NCBI GenBank assembly: GCA_963680875.1
Contig: OY804579.1
Location: forward strand, 53,644,036 to 53,708,035
Length of the DNA stretch: 64,000 bases
Reading direction: 5' to 3'
From: Bathymodiolus brooksi
Taxonomy: Eukaryota > Mollusca > Bivalvia > Mytilida > Modiolidae
Shown here: positions 23,411 to 33,976 of the stretch, piece after piece
Position numbering within the stretch: position 1 is the stretch's first letter
Layout: each line of letters begins with the position of its first letter
Notes under the pieces: generated by a model
What the model saw: only the letters and a program-made list of their open reading frames with translations
Databases searched by the model: none
Told to the model about the DNA's origin: nothing
Position numbers and translations under genes: made by a program

Positions 23411-24180
23411 GGCCCTGGTTATAGGAAGATCGTTTCCTGACTACACCTAGATGTATTTTAAAAATGGTAACCATTCCCTGAATTCCTGGGTTCACTATCT
23501 GGTGCTAATTTTTTTGACTACATAGATGTATTATATTGAGATCATTTCCTGATAACCTAAATCGTATTATAGGGTGACAATTGCACGAGTACCATTGTTT
23601 ATGGGCTACATGCAGATACAATATCCTGAATACCAAGATGTATTTTAGGGTTATCATTTCCTGTCTTCCTAGATACAATGTATATTGAAGGGGGTGGTTA
23701 CCGATTACCTAGATTCTATTAAAGGGTGACAATTGCCTGAGTTATACCAAGAGGAAGTGTTTATATTCTAGCTACCAATGTGTATTGCAATTAAGCAGAC
23801 CATTTCCTGATTACCTAGATATATGTAGGGTGATAATTTCCCGACAACTTAGAAATATATAGGGTATCGCTTCAATATAGGGGGTCATTTTCCGACGTCC
23901 TCGATGTGTTTTAGGGTGATAATTTTCTGTTTACCTAGAAGTTTATAGGGGGTCATTTCCTGACGTCCTAGATGCGTTTTAGGGTGATAATTTTCAGGCT
24001 ACCATGTACCTAGAAATATTATAGGGTGGTCATTTCTTGACTAACTAAGTGTATAATAAGGAGATCATTTCCTGTTTACCTAATTGTATTATGGGTGATA
24101 ATTGCCCGACTATCATAGATAGATTATAGTACGACCAATTTCTGACTACCTAGATACAGTTTAGGATGACATTTTGATGA
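23411..24180. repeat. old degenerate tandem array, about 35-bp unit
   Basis: Many diverged copies of a unit like ttatagggtgatcatttcct plus gactacctagatgta cover the start of intron 1. Divergence between copies is far higher than in the other arrays here, so it is the oldest. No coding periodicity. Confidence 0.7.
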
Positions 24181-24379
24181 CATCATCGTGGTAGTTTTAC
24201 ATGATACTTTCCCTCTTTCTACCTGCAGATATTTATTTTTTATGCACCCCTTAGTGTTATAAGTATATTTAGAAGATTAATGTCAATTTTTGTAAACATT
24301 GTCAGTATATACAAATATAGCCATCATATTTCTCCTTAAAATTCTCTTATCATCCTAAATATGACAGTGAAGTAACTTA

Positions 24380-24728
24380 AAATTAATATGATTTTGTTAC
24401 ATTAACTTAAAATTAATATGATTTTGTTACATTAGCTTAAAATTAATGACTTTGTTACATTAACTTAAACTGGTATACACCTGAACAGAATGGGTATTGT
24501 TTAATTCAAATGGTTTTTTTTTATTTTTCAAAAGCTCTTATAGTATTTTCTCAAACTAAATTTGAATAAAATTTAAAATGACTTTACTATGCTTTGCTAC
24601 ATTCACTTAAACTTTCATACACCTGAGCAGAATGGGTATTGTTTAGTTCAAATGGTTTATTTTTTTATTTTTCAAAAGCTCTTATAGTATTTTCTCACGC
24701 TAAATTTGAATAAAATAACTTTACTATA
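24380..24728. repeat. short tandem repeats and a duplicated segment of about 135 bp
   Basis: About three copies of acttaaaattaatatgatt plus ttgttacatt (24380-24470) precede two diverged copies of a longer unit (about 24458-24595 and 24597-24728) sharing acaccgagca-like, gaatgggtattgttta, caaaagctcttatagtattt and ctaaatttgaataaaat. Confidence 0.75.
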
Positions 24729-25507
24729 TATTTAAATATATCTATGTCGAATGATCATAAAATGGGACACATTTAGATTGTAAAACTGGTCTACCTGGTT
24801 TAAGATGTTACAGGTCGTTGACAATTGCGTCATCAGACTAGTTTATGACATCGTTTAATTAATTGATGACATCTATTCTATGTCTATATATTACATCTAT
24901 AGAGGTACAATTTGATATATATGTTATATGTCACATTTATGTTTTATTTATCGTACATTGTACAGCGTCATCATGGCCATATTTGGGTTAATCATACACG
25001 CCACCCTGTCTTTAAATTATTGGAGAGTCCTCAAAGTAAATTACTCGATACATATCTGTATATATAATTAAAGTAATGCACACCAAATATATGCAATAAT
25101 TCCGTAACTAGTAGGGACAAATTGTGTGGGATTCAGACATTGGTGACCGACCACCAACGCCGACCCAACAAAGACAGGTTCGTTTTAAAACGAAACATAG
25201 AAGAAAACGGACAGAGCACTAATCTCTGTGAAAGTAATCAGTCCGCAATACATGTAGAAGGTAGACGGATTAAACCCCAATAACTGTATTAAAACTGAAT
25301 ATTCTGTCTAATACCACCAGGAAGGCTCCGTGGTACAATAAACGTTTGCCCAGCCATCGGAACATATTTTGAGTTCACTTGTGAATTCACTGAAAAACCC
25401 TACAGTACACATTTAATTTGTTTTTCCTGTAAATGAGTTGTTTACATCTATAAGCTAGATATCCTTTAGTACATCTCTACTCTGTACCATGTTGGTAATG
25501 TGAAAAT

Positions 25508-25552
<45 letters not shown>

Positions 25553-26107
25553 TAAGTTTAACACATTATCATATCCATCATTACTTAAATGGGTGAAAAT
25601 TGAAGCATGTGATAATTATGTCCTAGATCAACTACAAGTTGAGTTGAACATTTTATATGAGCAATGTTTGAATAGTATATTAAACTACAGGCAAAATTCA
25701 ATAAAGCGTTTCCAGGATAAAACATGCTGACAAGAATTCAGGAGAGCAAATACCTACCTATTGTAAAGGAATTTAGTTTGATATCTGTATATAATGTAGC
25801 TTAATTTATCTGTGGAGGTTATATTATAGATTAGACTACACACAAATCTTTTGTCAATAGTTATGAACCACAGACGGCTTAATTGGTATTGAAATTTTTG
25901 ATTTATCAAGTAACTGTGTATTTCAGCGACTTATAGTAATTTATTTATAACATAGAATTTTCCTCATCTTTACGTTGGTTATGAATTACGAAATATTTAC
26001 GTATGAATAAAAATTTGTTTTTAGATTTAATATTCGTAATTACGTATGTAACAACGCAGCGCCAATAAGGTTGAAGTATCTAGTTACTTAGTAACTTTGT
26101 ATATCTT
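24729..26107. other. no gene; (AT)n microsatellite and a possible LTR-element relic
   Basis: An (AT)n run spans 25511-25549. Near 25141 the string ttggtgaccgaccaccaacg looks like a primer-binding-site region of an LTR retrotransposon, but no LTR pair, gag or pol is visible. The rest is plain intron. Confidence 0.4.
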
Positions 26108-26529
26108 TTGACCGGCGTTTTACGTTTGCGCTATTTGGCACATCATTTCCGCTTTTATATTTTTACGTTTGCGCTTTTTTTTATATATCATTTGCGCTTA
26201 TTTATTTTGACTCATTTGCGCGTACCTCTTCCGTCCGCCAAATGTATTGTTACATTTGTTTCCCCCTGCTCACCAAGGGGAGGTGGAAGTAGGATTTTGA
26301 GCAGGATAAAATCCGAGTTAAAAACACTACTAAGTTCTATATGCTGTAGCACTAAAAATGTCCAATAAAAATCACTAAAAACTGGCACTATTTCGATAAC
26401 CAAGTGACCGTACATACCCTGATCTGTCTATTTCACCAGACAGCAGCTTATTATACTGTCTCATCAGAAACTAATACTTCTCCCGCTCTGTGCGTCTTGT
26501 AAGAGTCTGTTTATCACTTCCTCTCATTT

Positions 26530-27094
26530 TTACATAGCTAACAGACTGAAGTTTCTGCACAACATCCATGAAAACAAAAAATTGTTGGATGGGGAGAATA
26601 CAATTTGTTCGTTCAGATGTGCATGGTAGGATTCAGCGGCATTGTTCGTCATTTTTTCATCGGAGGGAATCTCTGCCCACATAGAAGGTGGAAACTTCGA
26701 ATCATTAGTTACGTAGTTTTCCACAAAATAATCTGCGAATTTAATGCACTTTTCATCATTTGGTGCTACAGACATCAGGTCTACGAAAATATCTTCTACT
26801 TCTACCGCATCGACAAAGTGTAGTCCAAAAAAACATTTCAATCACTTCCCTAATTGGCTTTCTGCGTTTCTATACTCATTACTTAATCCTACAGATTGTA
26901 TTTTGCGCCACCACGCTTGTGCTAAATGAAAGCGGCAACATTTAAGCTGTGCATGCGGAAAAATTTCTTTAAGAACATTATGCATAGCCTGCTCAAAGTC
27001 AACATGTATGATAGATGGTTTCAGCCGCAAATTCCTTTCAGTACAAATAGTTAACAGATCATTCCAGACACTTCTGTATTTGTCTTCAGATTTT
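26530..27094 (-). pseudogene. MULE transposase, C-terminal half
   Basis: On the minus strand, from the LINE insertion point: KSEDKYRSVWNDLLTIC, then IIHVDFEQAMHNVLKEIFP (second catalytic Asp of the MULE DDE core), CCRFHLAQAWWRKIQSVGL, an in-frame TGA at 26842-26844 at a position where relatives have Trp, KCFFGLHFVDAVEVED, and FPPSMWAEIPSD followed by NNAAESYHAHLN (likely catalytic Glu). It ends at TAA near 26530. It continues the frame of the 28170-28841 piece after removal of the LINE. The stop codon and the LINE make it inactive. Confidence 0.85.
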
Positions 27095-28169
27095 CATTTC
27101 ATTTCAAATATTTTATTGATAAATCAATAGGATTGGATAACAGGCTATACCTATACAAATCCTCTCCAACAACAAGATGGAACAATTAGAAAACAATTTA
27201 CATAAGACATAGAGCAATCTACCCATCATGTATACATGCAATTCATCTTAATTACCAAGCATAAACACATGTATATTAATAGCAGAATCATACAAAAAAG
27301 CAAAAGAATTTTTCCCTTTCTTTCCCTTCTTCCCTTTCTTTCTTTTTTCCCCTTTTTCTTCTCTTTTCCCTTGTTAATAGGTATGATATAATTTGGAATA
27401 GCCAACTCATGGCTTTATATTTAGGCTATTATTATTTATAATATTAATGATGAAGAATTGGCATAGCATGATGGATAGATTGAACTTACATTTAACACAC
27501 AATATATATACAACATGTAAACTGAAATTATGAAATCAAAATCACTAATTAAGTGAGGACCACCATATCAATATGAATTAACTCTTTTTTCGGTATATAT
27601 ATTTATAATTGAATAAAGGGAATTTGGGAGAGATGGAGGAAGAAGAGACAAATAAGTGAATAAGGGGGGAAATATCTAAACAAAATAGTGATTGAGATAG
27701 GCAAGTACAAATTGGGAAAAGGGGGGAGGGGGAAGGGAGACCTGAATAATTGAAAGATTTACAGCTATTAATTAAACTGAAAAAAAAGATTTGGAGCTAT
27801 ATATGGGAAGACTTTTCAATGTTATATAACCAAATACAGAGAAAAGGAAAATTTATTGAATCATGTGAATCTTCTACTACCAGTAATGAAATGGGGAACA
27901 GCATCGAATATCTCAGTATTCTCCTCTACAGTAAGGATTGGTGACCCTTTCAATAATATATCCAAGTTTAAAACATCTTGAAACTTTCTTAGAGAATTAA
28001 ATAGTTGTATTCTGTGTCTTATGAACAATGGACAAACATAAAAATAATGGAAATTATTTTCAATTGCATCCCCACAGGCACACTGGGAGCTGTCGGACAG
28101 ATGAGACTGAAACAAGTGATGATTTAAACTGCTTGCTTCATTACGAAGTTGTCAATGCCAAATATTTAA
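27095..28169 (-). mobile_element. 5'-truncated LINE inserted in the MULE, with 12-bp target duplication
   Basis: Flanked by identical copies of tcttcagatttt (27083-27094 and 28170-28181). Removing the insert restores the MULE frame (NGKSED to KYRSVW). On the minus strand the 5' part (28169-27861) encodes a reverse-transcriptase C-terminus (LRNEASSLNHHLFQSHLSDS, CACGDAIENNFHYFYVCPLF zinc-knuckle block) with one stop at its start. About 760 bp of 3' untranslated sequence follow, including an A/T-rich end. Same type of LINE C-terminus as at 16643-17375, but a different family. Confidence 0.85.
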
Positions 28170-28841
28170 TCTTCAGATTTTCCATTTAGAAGTGCATACA
28201 CTAATGGCATATAATGTCCATTTCTCATTCCATGTACTGTATACAGTTGAAAAAAGAACTTTGGACAACACTTGAATGTCCCATCAACAAACATTTCTTG
28301 TACAGAGTTAACCAAAAACTGAAGATTTGTGTCACAACTTAAAATTATAGTACCACTCTCTTCATTGTTTACTAACAGAAACTCCTCATCTCTGCTTGTC
28401 TTAATATTCATCTGTGTGAGTGCATGGTGAACACCTTCACGACTTTTCGGTAATGCCGGGTATTGCTTCCTGCGTTCTCTATAATGATTGTGCGATACTT
28501 CTAATATCTGATGGCTGTATGAGTTCATCCACGAAATTATGTAGCAAACTTCTAATGAGTTTTGAAGGTCTCGAAAGCATGTCATCAACTACCTTTCTCT
28601 TTACTGTCATTCTCAGTTGTTTTCTTTCATTTTTTCTGTCATCACCATCGTGATTGTGATCCATCTTGACTGGAATGATGGTACTTCCATCATGGTTGGT
28701 TTTAACCCGAGCTCTGCAATTTTTATTTGAACATTTCCATGACGAATCTTGATTCTTTAAGACGGCATCCAGACGATAGACATATCCATCATGTAGTAAA
28801 CATTTCTTTCCTCTGTTTGTTTCCGGTATAATAAACTCCAT
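28170..28841 (-). pseudogene. MULE transposase, N-terminal half with FLYWCH zinc finger
   Basis: The minus strand from ATG at 28839-28841 encodes a FLYWCH-type finger: YVYRLDAVLKNQDSSWKC followed by SNKNCRARVKT and DHNHDGDD (C-x-n-C...H-x-H ligands), a DNA-binding module common on MULE transposases. A one-base frameshift near 28495-28505 moves the match to a frame reading YRERRKQYPALPKSREGVH, then EMFVDGTFKCCPKFFFQLYT (first catalytic Asp) and GHYMPLVYALLNGKSED, where the LINE interrupts it. Well preserved apart from the frameshift. Confidence 0.85.
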
Positions 28842-29112
28842 AATTAAGATTAAAATATGATTAAAACCATTAAAACTTTTCTAAAAATGTCCCATCCGTC
28901 CAGGTTAAAACTACACGAATAAATACATGTAGCTTACAGGTTCAATCAGATATATGTGTAGCAAAGTGAACACTACTTACCTCAGGCCATGTCGAGTTCA
29001 TTTCTATAATCTCAGGTAATTATATGTACACAAAATAAATTAACACAATCAACGTAATTAATTGTTTCAACGCAAATATAAAAAGTATCAGCGCAAATGA
29101 AACAAAAATATC

Positions 29113-29200
29113 AGCGGTTTCCTCCACACACACAAAAATTGACCGCCACGATATAGCTGAAATATTGTTGAAAGTGGCGTTAAATAACATAAAACAAACA
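29113..29200 (+). mobile_element. SINE-1 fragment, 3' end only
   Basis: Contains ggtttcctccacaca, gaccgccacgatatagctga and gaaagtggcgttaaataaca. It is 5' truncated and lies at the edge of the MULE. Confidence 0.8.
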
Positions 29201-29611
29201 ACAATTAAAATTGATTTCTTGCTATAAATTCGAGACATTTAATAGCTGCATTTCGTTATTACAAATCTGCAATAAGTATGACAAAACAGAGATGGCAGGT
29301 TTCATTCTGTTGTTAAATAGTATGGTTGTTGTTGTAATGTGTGTTTTTTTAATGCTATGCAGTAAAATACTGAAATATTTCATAGTTGAACGTCAATTAA
29401 GCTTGAAAAGGCCAAAGTCATTCTAACTCCAGATAAGGTTATTTGGGGCCTTATTATTATAAGCACGCATTGTATATCTTTATTCTCAGACAGCCAAATA
29501 CATTGGTACAAAATATTTAAATGACCACAGTTGTGCAATTTAACACTGAAATAAAGACATTTTAAGAGCTCAAATCTCTGACCTAAAAAATTACGAGTGT
29601 AACAGTTGGTT
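29201..29611. other. no gene seen
   Basis: AT-rich intron sequence with no recognisable feature. Confidence 0.45.
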
Positions 29612-29840
29612 TGTGACGAAATATGTGTTCCGGCATAATATTTATTCCAAGGAAATTTTATTATGTAATAATTTTTCCATATGGAATCAATTTCATGTAA
29701 TATTTTTTCCATGTGTATAATAAAATTACCATTACAACGGAAAAAATATTCCATAAAATAGATTCCATACGGAAAAATTAATACATAATAAAATTTCCTT
29801 GGAATAAATATTATAGCGGAAGAAATATTTCATTAATGAC
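29612..29840. repeat. foldback element with about 75-bp arms
   Basis: Arms 29612-29688 and 29761-29840 are inverted complements with few mismatches; both contain ataatatttattccaaggaa or its complement and end at atggaatc / gattccat. The loop itself contains a smaller inverted pair around ttttttccat / acggaaaaaat. Related single motifs (aataaatattatgcggaaga at about 30112) recur to 30136, suggesting a cluster of related copies. Confidence 0.8.
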
Positions 29841-30340
29841 AAAAATATTCTAGACCAAAACTATATTTATTGAAATATTATAAATTTCGAAGAAAAAACA
29901 TGCTATCAAACAGTGTCAAGTTTTATTATAGTATGTGGAAATAATATTATTACCATTGGAAATATTATTATAACATGTGGAAAGTTATTATGTTGAATGT
30001 TCCATAAAATTTCTTCTGCTAATAAAGGAGAAAATATTATGGATAAGGAAGAATAATTACATAATATTTTGACTGTGGAATGTTTATTTTTATAATATTC
30101 TTTCTGGTAAGAATAAATATTATGCGGAAGAAATATACATTCACAGGTCAAGGCCTGTAATGTGCGTCATATGTATATATATTTGGTGGACATCAATAAC
30201 ATTTGACTTTTTGTTTGTAAAGATGAAATTTAAATTGACATAAAAAATGAAAGAAGAAAATGTACCGTTCATTGTGATTATAGTATTATAAAAAAGAGGT
30301 ACTAGTACATGTTGTATCAGGGTTTGTTTTAGCGGTTCAC

Positions 30341-30850
30341 TTCTAAATTAATTTTCATTTCAATGTTTTTTGGTCCATTTCAATGTGTTGTGGTCTATTT
30401 TTAAATTAATTTCCATTTCAATGTATTGCGATCCATTTTTAATTAATTTCCATTTCAATGTGTTGTGGTCCATTTTTAGATTAATTTCCATTTCAATGTG
30501 TTGTGGTCCATTTTTATATTAACTTTCATTTCAATGTGTTATGGTTCATTTTTGAATTAATCCCCATTTCAATGCGTTGCGATCCATTTTCAAATGAATT
30601 TCCAATTCAACGTGATGTGGTCCATTTTTAAATTAATGTCCATTTCAACGTGTTGTGGTCCATTTTTAAATTAATGTTCATTTCAATGTGTTGTGGTTCA
30701 TTTTTAATTAATTTTCATTTCAATGTTTTCAATGTGTTGCAGTTCATTTTTAGTTTAATTGCGATTTCAATTTGTTGTGGTCCATTTTTAAATTAATTTC
30801 CATTTCAATGTGCTGTGGTCCATTTTTAAATTAATTTCCATTTCAATGTT
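30341..30850. repeat. tandem array, about 38-bp unit, about 13 copies
   Basis: Unit like ttaatttccatttcaatgtg plus ttgtggtccatttttaaa, with moderate divergence between copies and a few partial units at the left end. No coding frame. Confidence 0.9.
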
Positions 30851-31668
30851 TTTTACACTGACGGTTGATCTTACAAATATCACAGTTGTCAATATCTTGT
30901 TGTGAGCCATGTAGTTTTTTTCATTGTGTGTATACCATGATAGTGTGGTTTGAAAAATCATAATGACAGTATTTGTAAGACTACTTTACACGTATTTATA
31001 GCCAGACAGTTGCAAAGTGATGATATGGTGGGTGTATACGTTTATCAGTTGTTTTAAAACACACGAATGCAGGCTATGGTCCGGCTAAAGATTGTTGTAG
31101 TAGGTTAAAGTCAGCAATAAAAGCGTTGTTTATGAAAAGTATTAAATTAACAGCATGTAAGTTTGATAAATAATCATTAAATACAAATATATTCGGTCCT
31201 CGAACAAAGTGAAATAACACGGAAAAGGTCTTGTGTAAATTAGTGCATCATACTATAAAATTATAAATAAGTGACCTTATACATGTCATTACTTCTACCA
31301 AATTTGAAAACATATCAAGTATTTTAATTAAAAAATCAGTTATATTTATAACCGTTGAAAAAATTTATAATAGGTTTTTCGTTCGCTTACATGTACATGT
31401 AGCCGGACGAATAGCCACGGTCTAAAACAAGAGCGAATTTCTTAAAATGTGTTATAACTGTCGTATAGTTAGCTACGATGTAATGATGTACATGTACAAA
31501 GCTAGAAATAATATTTTTTGAAATACCTATATGTATACACCTACAAGTGATTGTTTTCTAAAACTCGATCGGATTCCTGCAGTAAGCTTATCCACAAATA
31601 TGATTGTTTTTATATATTCTATTGATCTACCATTTTATTTCTACAAATATATTTCATTGGAATTAGTT
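30851..31668. other. no gene seen
   Basis: AT-rich intron sequence without recognisable repeats. Confidence 0.45.
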
Positions 31669-31934
31669 AGGGGTTAGGGTTGTGGTGTTTAACCTCACTT
31701 TCAACAATATTTCAGTTATATCGTGCCGATCAGTTTTATTGGGGGAGGAAATCGGAGGACCCGGAGAAAACTAGTGACATGTCGCAACTCATTGACAAAC
31801 TTTATCACATAATGTTGTATCGAGGGCACCTCGCCATGAGCGGAATTCGAACTCACAACTTTAGTGGTGATAGGAACTGATTGCATAGGTAGTTGTAAAG
31901 CCAATTTCCATACGATCACGACCATGACGGCCTC
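31669..31934 (-). mobile_element. SINE-1 copy, full length, telomere-like tail
   Basis: Minus-strand copy with the B-box region (tgagttcgaattccgctc), central block and tail. Its 3' end (plus strand ggggttagggttgtggtg) is a telomere-like TTAGGG repeat. Confidence 0.85.
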
Positions 31935-32203
31935 ACCAAATCCCTATATAGATACAAATAGTATATAGGGATTTGGGTCATTTCGTGCGATGGTTGTTTC
32001 CGGCACCTTTGAGTGACACCAAACGACAAAGCACATCATGGCAAAACAGTTACGAAATAATCTGTTTGACATTGCGTTGGAGGATGTGACTAGCGAAATG
32101 CTTATTTTATGTTGTGCAACATTAATATTGGACTAGTGTATTTCTGACTAATTTCTGACTATACATCTGACTTATAACTTTAATTGCAACATGTACTTTG
32201 ATA

Positions 32204-32460
32204 GGGCCGTCGTGATCGTGATCGTGTGGTAGTTGAATTTACAACTACCTGTGGAATCCGTGTCTATCACCAGTAAAGTTGTTAGTTCGAACCCCATTCA
32301 TGGTGAGGTGTACTCGATACAACATTATGTGATAAAGTTTGTCAGTGACTTCCAACAGGTCGGTGGTTTTCTCCGGGTACTCCGGTTCCCCCCACCAATA
32401 AATCTGACCGCCACGATATAGCTGAAATATTGTTGAAAGTGGCGTTAAGCACCATACCAG
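32204..32460 (+). mobile_element. SINE-1 copy, full length
   Basis: Starts gggccgtcgtgatcgtgatc and has ggtagttgaatt, the B-box-like gttagttcgaacccc, ctccgggtactccggttccc, and the tail gaaagtggcgttaagcacc. Target duplication not clear. Confidence 0.85.
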
Positions 32461-32473
32461 AACCCTCTACTGC

Positions 32474-32573
32474 CCAAATTTATCATCGCTCTAGATAGCA
32501 TTTTGTGGGACGAGTTGGACAGGAGAACCAGGAAACGTTTCAACGTCCCAAACAACGTCGCTCAGATTACGAA
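32474..32573 (+). pseudogene. possible Tc1/mariner transposase C-terminal remnant
   Basis: One frame reads LDSILWDELDRRTRKR then NVPNNVAQITKSLLHDS. The W-D-E-L-D-R-R-x-R-x-R block followed by P-x-N-V-x-Q is like the C-terminus of Tc1-type transposases. The frame runs into the first unit of the 61-bp minisatellite. Too short to be sure; it could be chance. Confidence 0.35.
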
Positions 32574-33976
32574 ATCTCTTCTTCATGATAGCTATGACAG
32601 CCTATGGGTCGTTGTTGATGTCCCGTTGCCAAACATCTCTTCTTCATGATAGCTATGACAGCCTATGGGTCGTTGTTGATGTCCCGTTGTCAAACATCAC
32701 TTCTTCATGATAGCTATGACAGCCTATAGGTCGTTGTTGATGTCCCGTTGTCAAACATCACTTCTTCATGATAGCTATGACAGCCTATGGGTCGTTGTTG
32801 ATGTCCCGTTGTCAAACATCTCTTCTTCATGATAGCTATGACAGCCTATAGGTCGTTGTTGATGTCCCGTTGTCAAACATCACTTCTTCATGATAGCTAT
32901 GACAGCCTATGGGTCGTTGTTGATGTCCCGTTGTCAAACATCTCTTCTTCATGATAGCTATGACAGCCTATAGGTCGTTGTTGATTTCCCGTTGTCAAAC
33001 ATCACTTCTTCATGATAGCTATGACAGCCTATAGGTCGTTGTTGATGTCCCGTTGTCAAACATCTCTTCTTCATGATAGCTATGACAGCCTATGGGTCAT
33101 TGTTGATGTCCCGTTGTCAAACATCACTTCTTCATGATAGCTATGACAGCCTATGGGTCGTTGTTGATGTCCCGTTGTCAAACATCTCTTCTTCATGATA
33201 GCTATGACAGCCTATGGGTCGTTGTTGATGTCCCGTTGTCAAACATCACTTCTTCATGATAGCTATGACAGCCTATGGGTCGTTGTTGATGTCCCGTTGT
33301 CAAACATCTCTTCTTCATGATAGCTATGACAGCCTATGGGTCATTGTTGATGTCCCGTTGTCAAACATCACTTCTTCATGATAGCTATGACAGCCTATAG
33401 GTCGTTGTTGATGTCCCGTTGTCAAACATCTCTTCTTCATGATAGCTATGACAGCCTATGGGTCATTGTTGATGTCCCGTTGTCAAACATCACTTCTTCA
33501 TGATAGCTATGACAGCCTATGGGTCGTTGTTGATGTCCCGTTGTCAAACATCTCTTCTTCATGATAGCTATGACAGCCTATGGGTCATTGTTGATGTCCC
33601 GTTGTCAAACATCACTTCTTCATGATAGCTATGACAGCCTATGGGTCGTTGTTGATGTCCCGTTGTCAAACATCTCTTCTTCATGATAGCTATGACAGCC
33701 TATGGGTCATTGTTGATGTCCCGTTGTCAAACATCTCTTCTTCAAGATAGCTATGACAGCCTATGGGTCATTGTTGATGTCCCGTTGTCAAACATCACTT
33801 CTTCATGATAGCTATGACAGCCTATGGGTCATTGTTGATGTCCCGTTGTCAAACATCACTTCTTCATGATAGCTATGACAGCCTATAGGTCGTTGTTGAT
33901 GTCCCGTTGTCAAACATCACTTCTTCATGATAGCTATGACAGCCTATGGGTCGTTGTTGATGTCCCGTTGTCAAAC
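32574..33976. repeat. minisatellite, 61-bp unit, 23 copies
   Basis: Units read cttcttcatgatagctatga, cagcctatgggtcgttgttg, atgtcccgttgtcaaac plus a variable atctctt or atcactt start. From about copy 4 to copy 19 these two variants alternate almost perfectly, so the higher-order unit is a 122-bp dimer. The 61-bp period and frequent stops exclude a coding repeat. Unique-spacer structure is absent, so it is not CRISPR-like. Confidence 0.95.

Larger units (their letters stand above)
26108..29112 (-). mobile_element. MULE-type DNA transposon (FLYWCH/MULE), broken and carrying a LINE insertion
   Basis: Both ends carry short repeats of a tttgcgc motif in opposite orientation (several catttgcgct-like copies at 26125-26225; cgcaaata and gcgcaaatga at 29070-29092), which could be the terminal region. 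Between them lies a minus-strand transposase in two pieces separated by a LINE. Boundaries are approximate and no target duplication was identified. Confidence 0.55.

Noticed and set aside
25120..25400. LTR retrotransposon (primer-binding-site-like ttggtgaccgacc)
   Set aside because: No second LTR, polypurine tract, gag or pol found. One short motif is not enough for a feature of its own.
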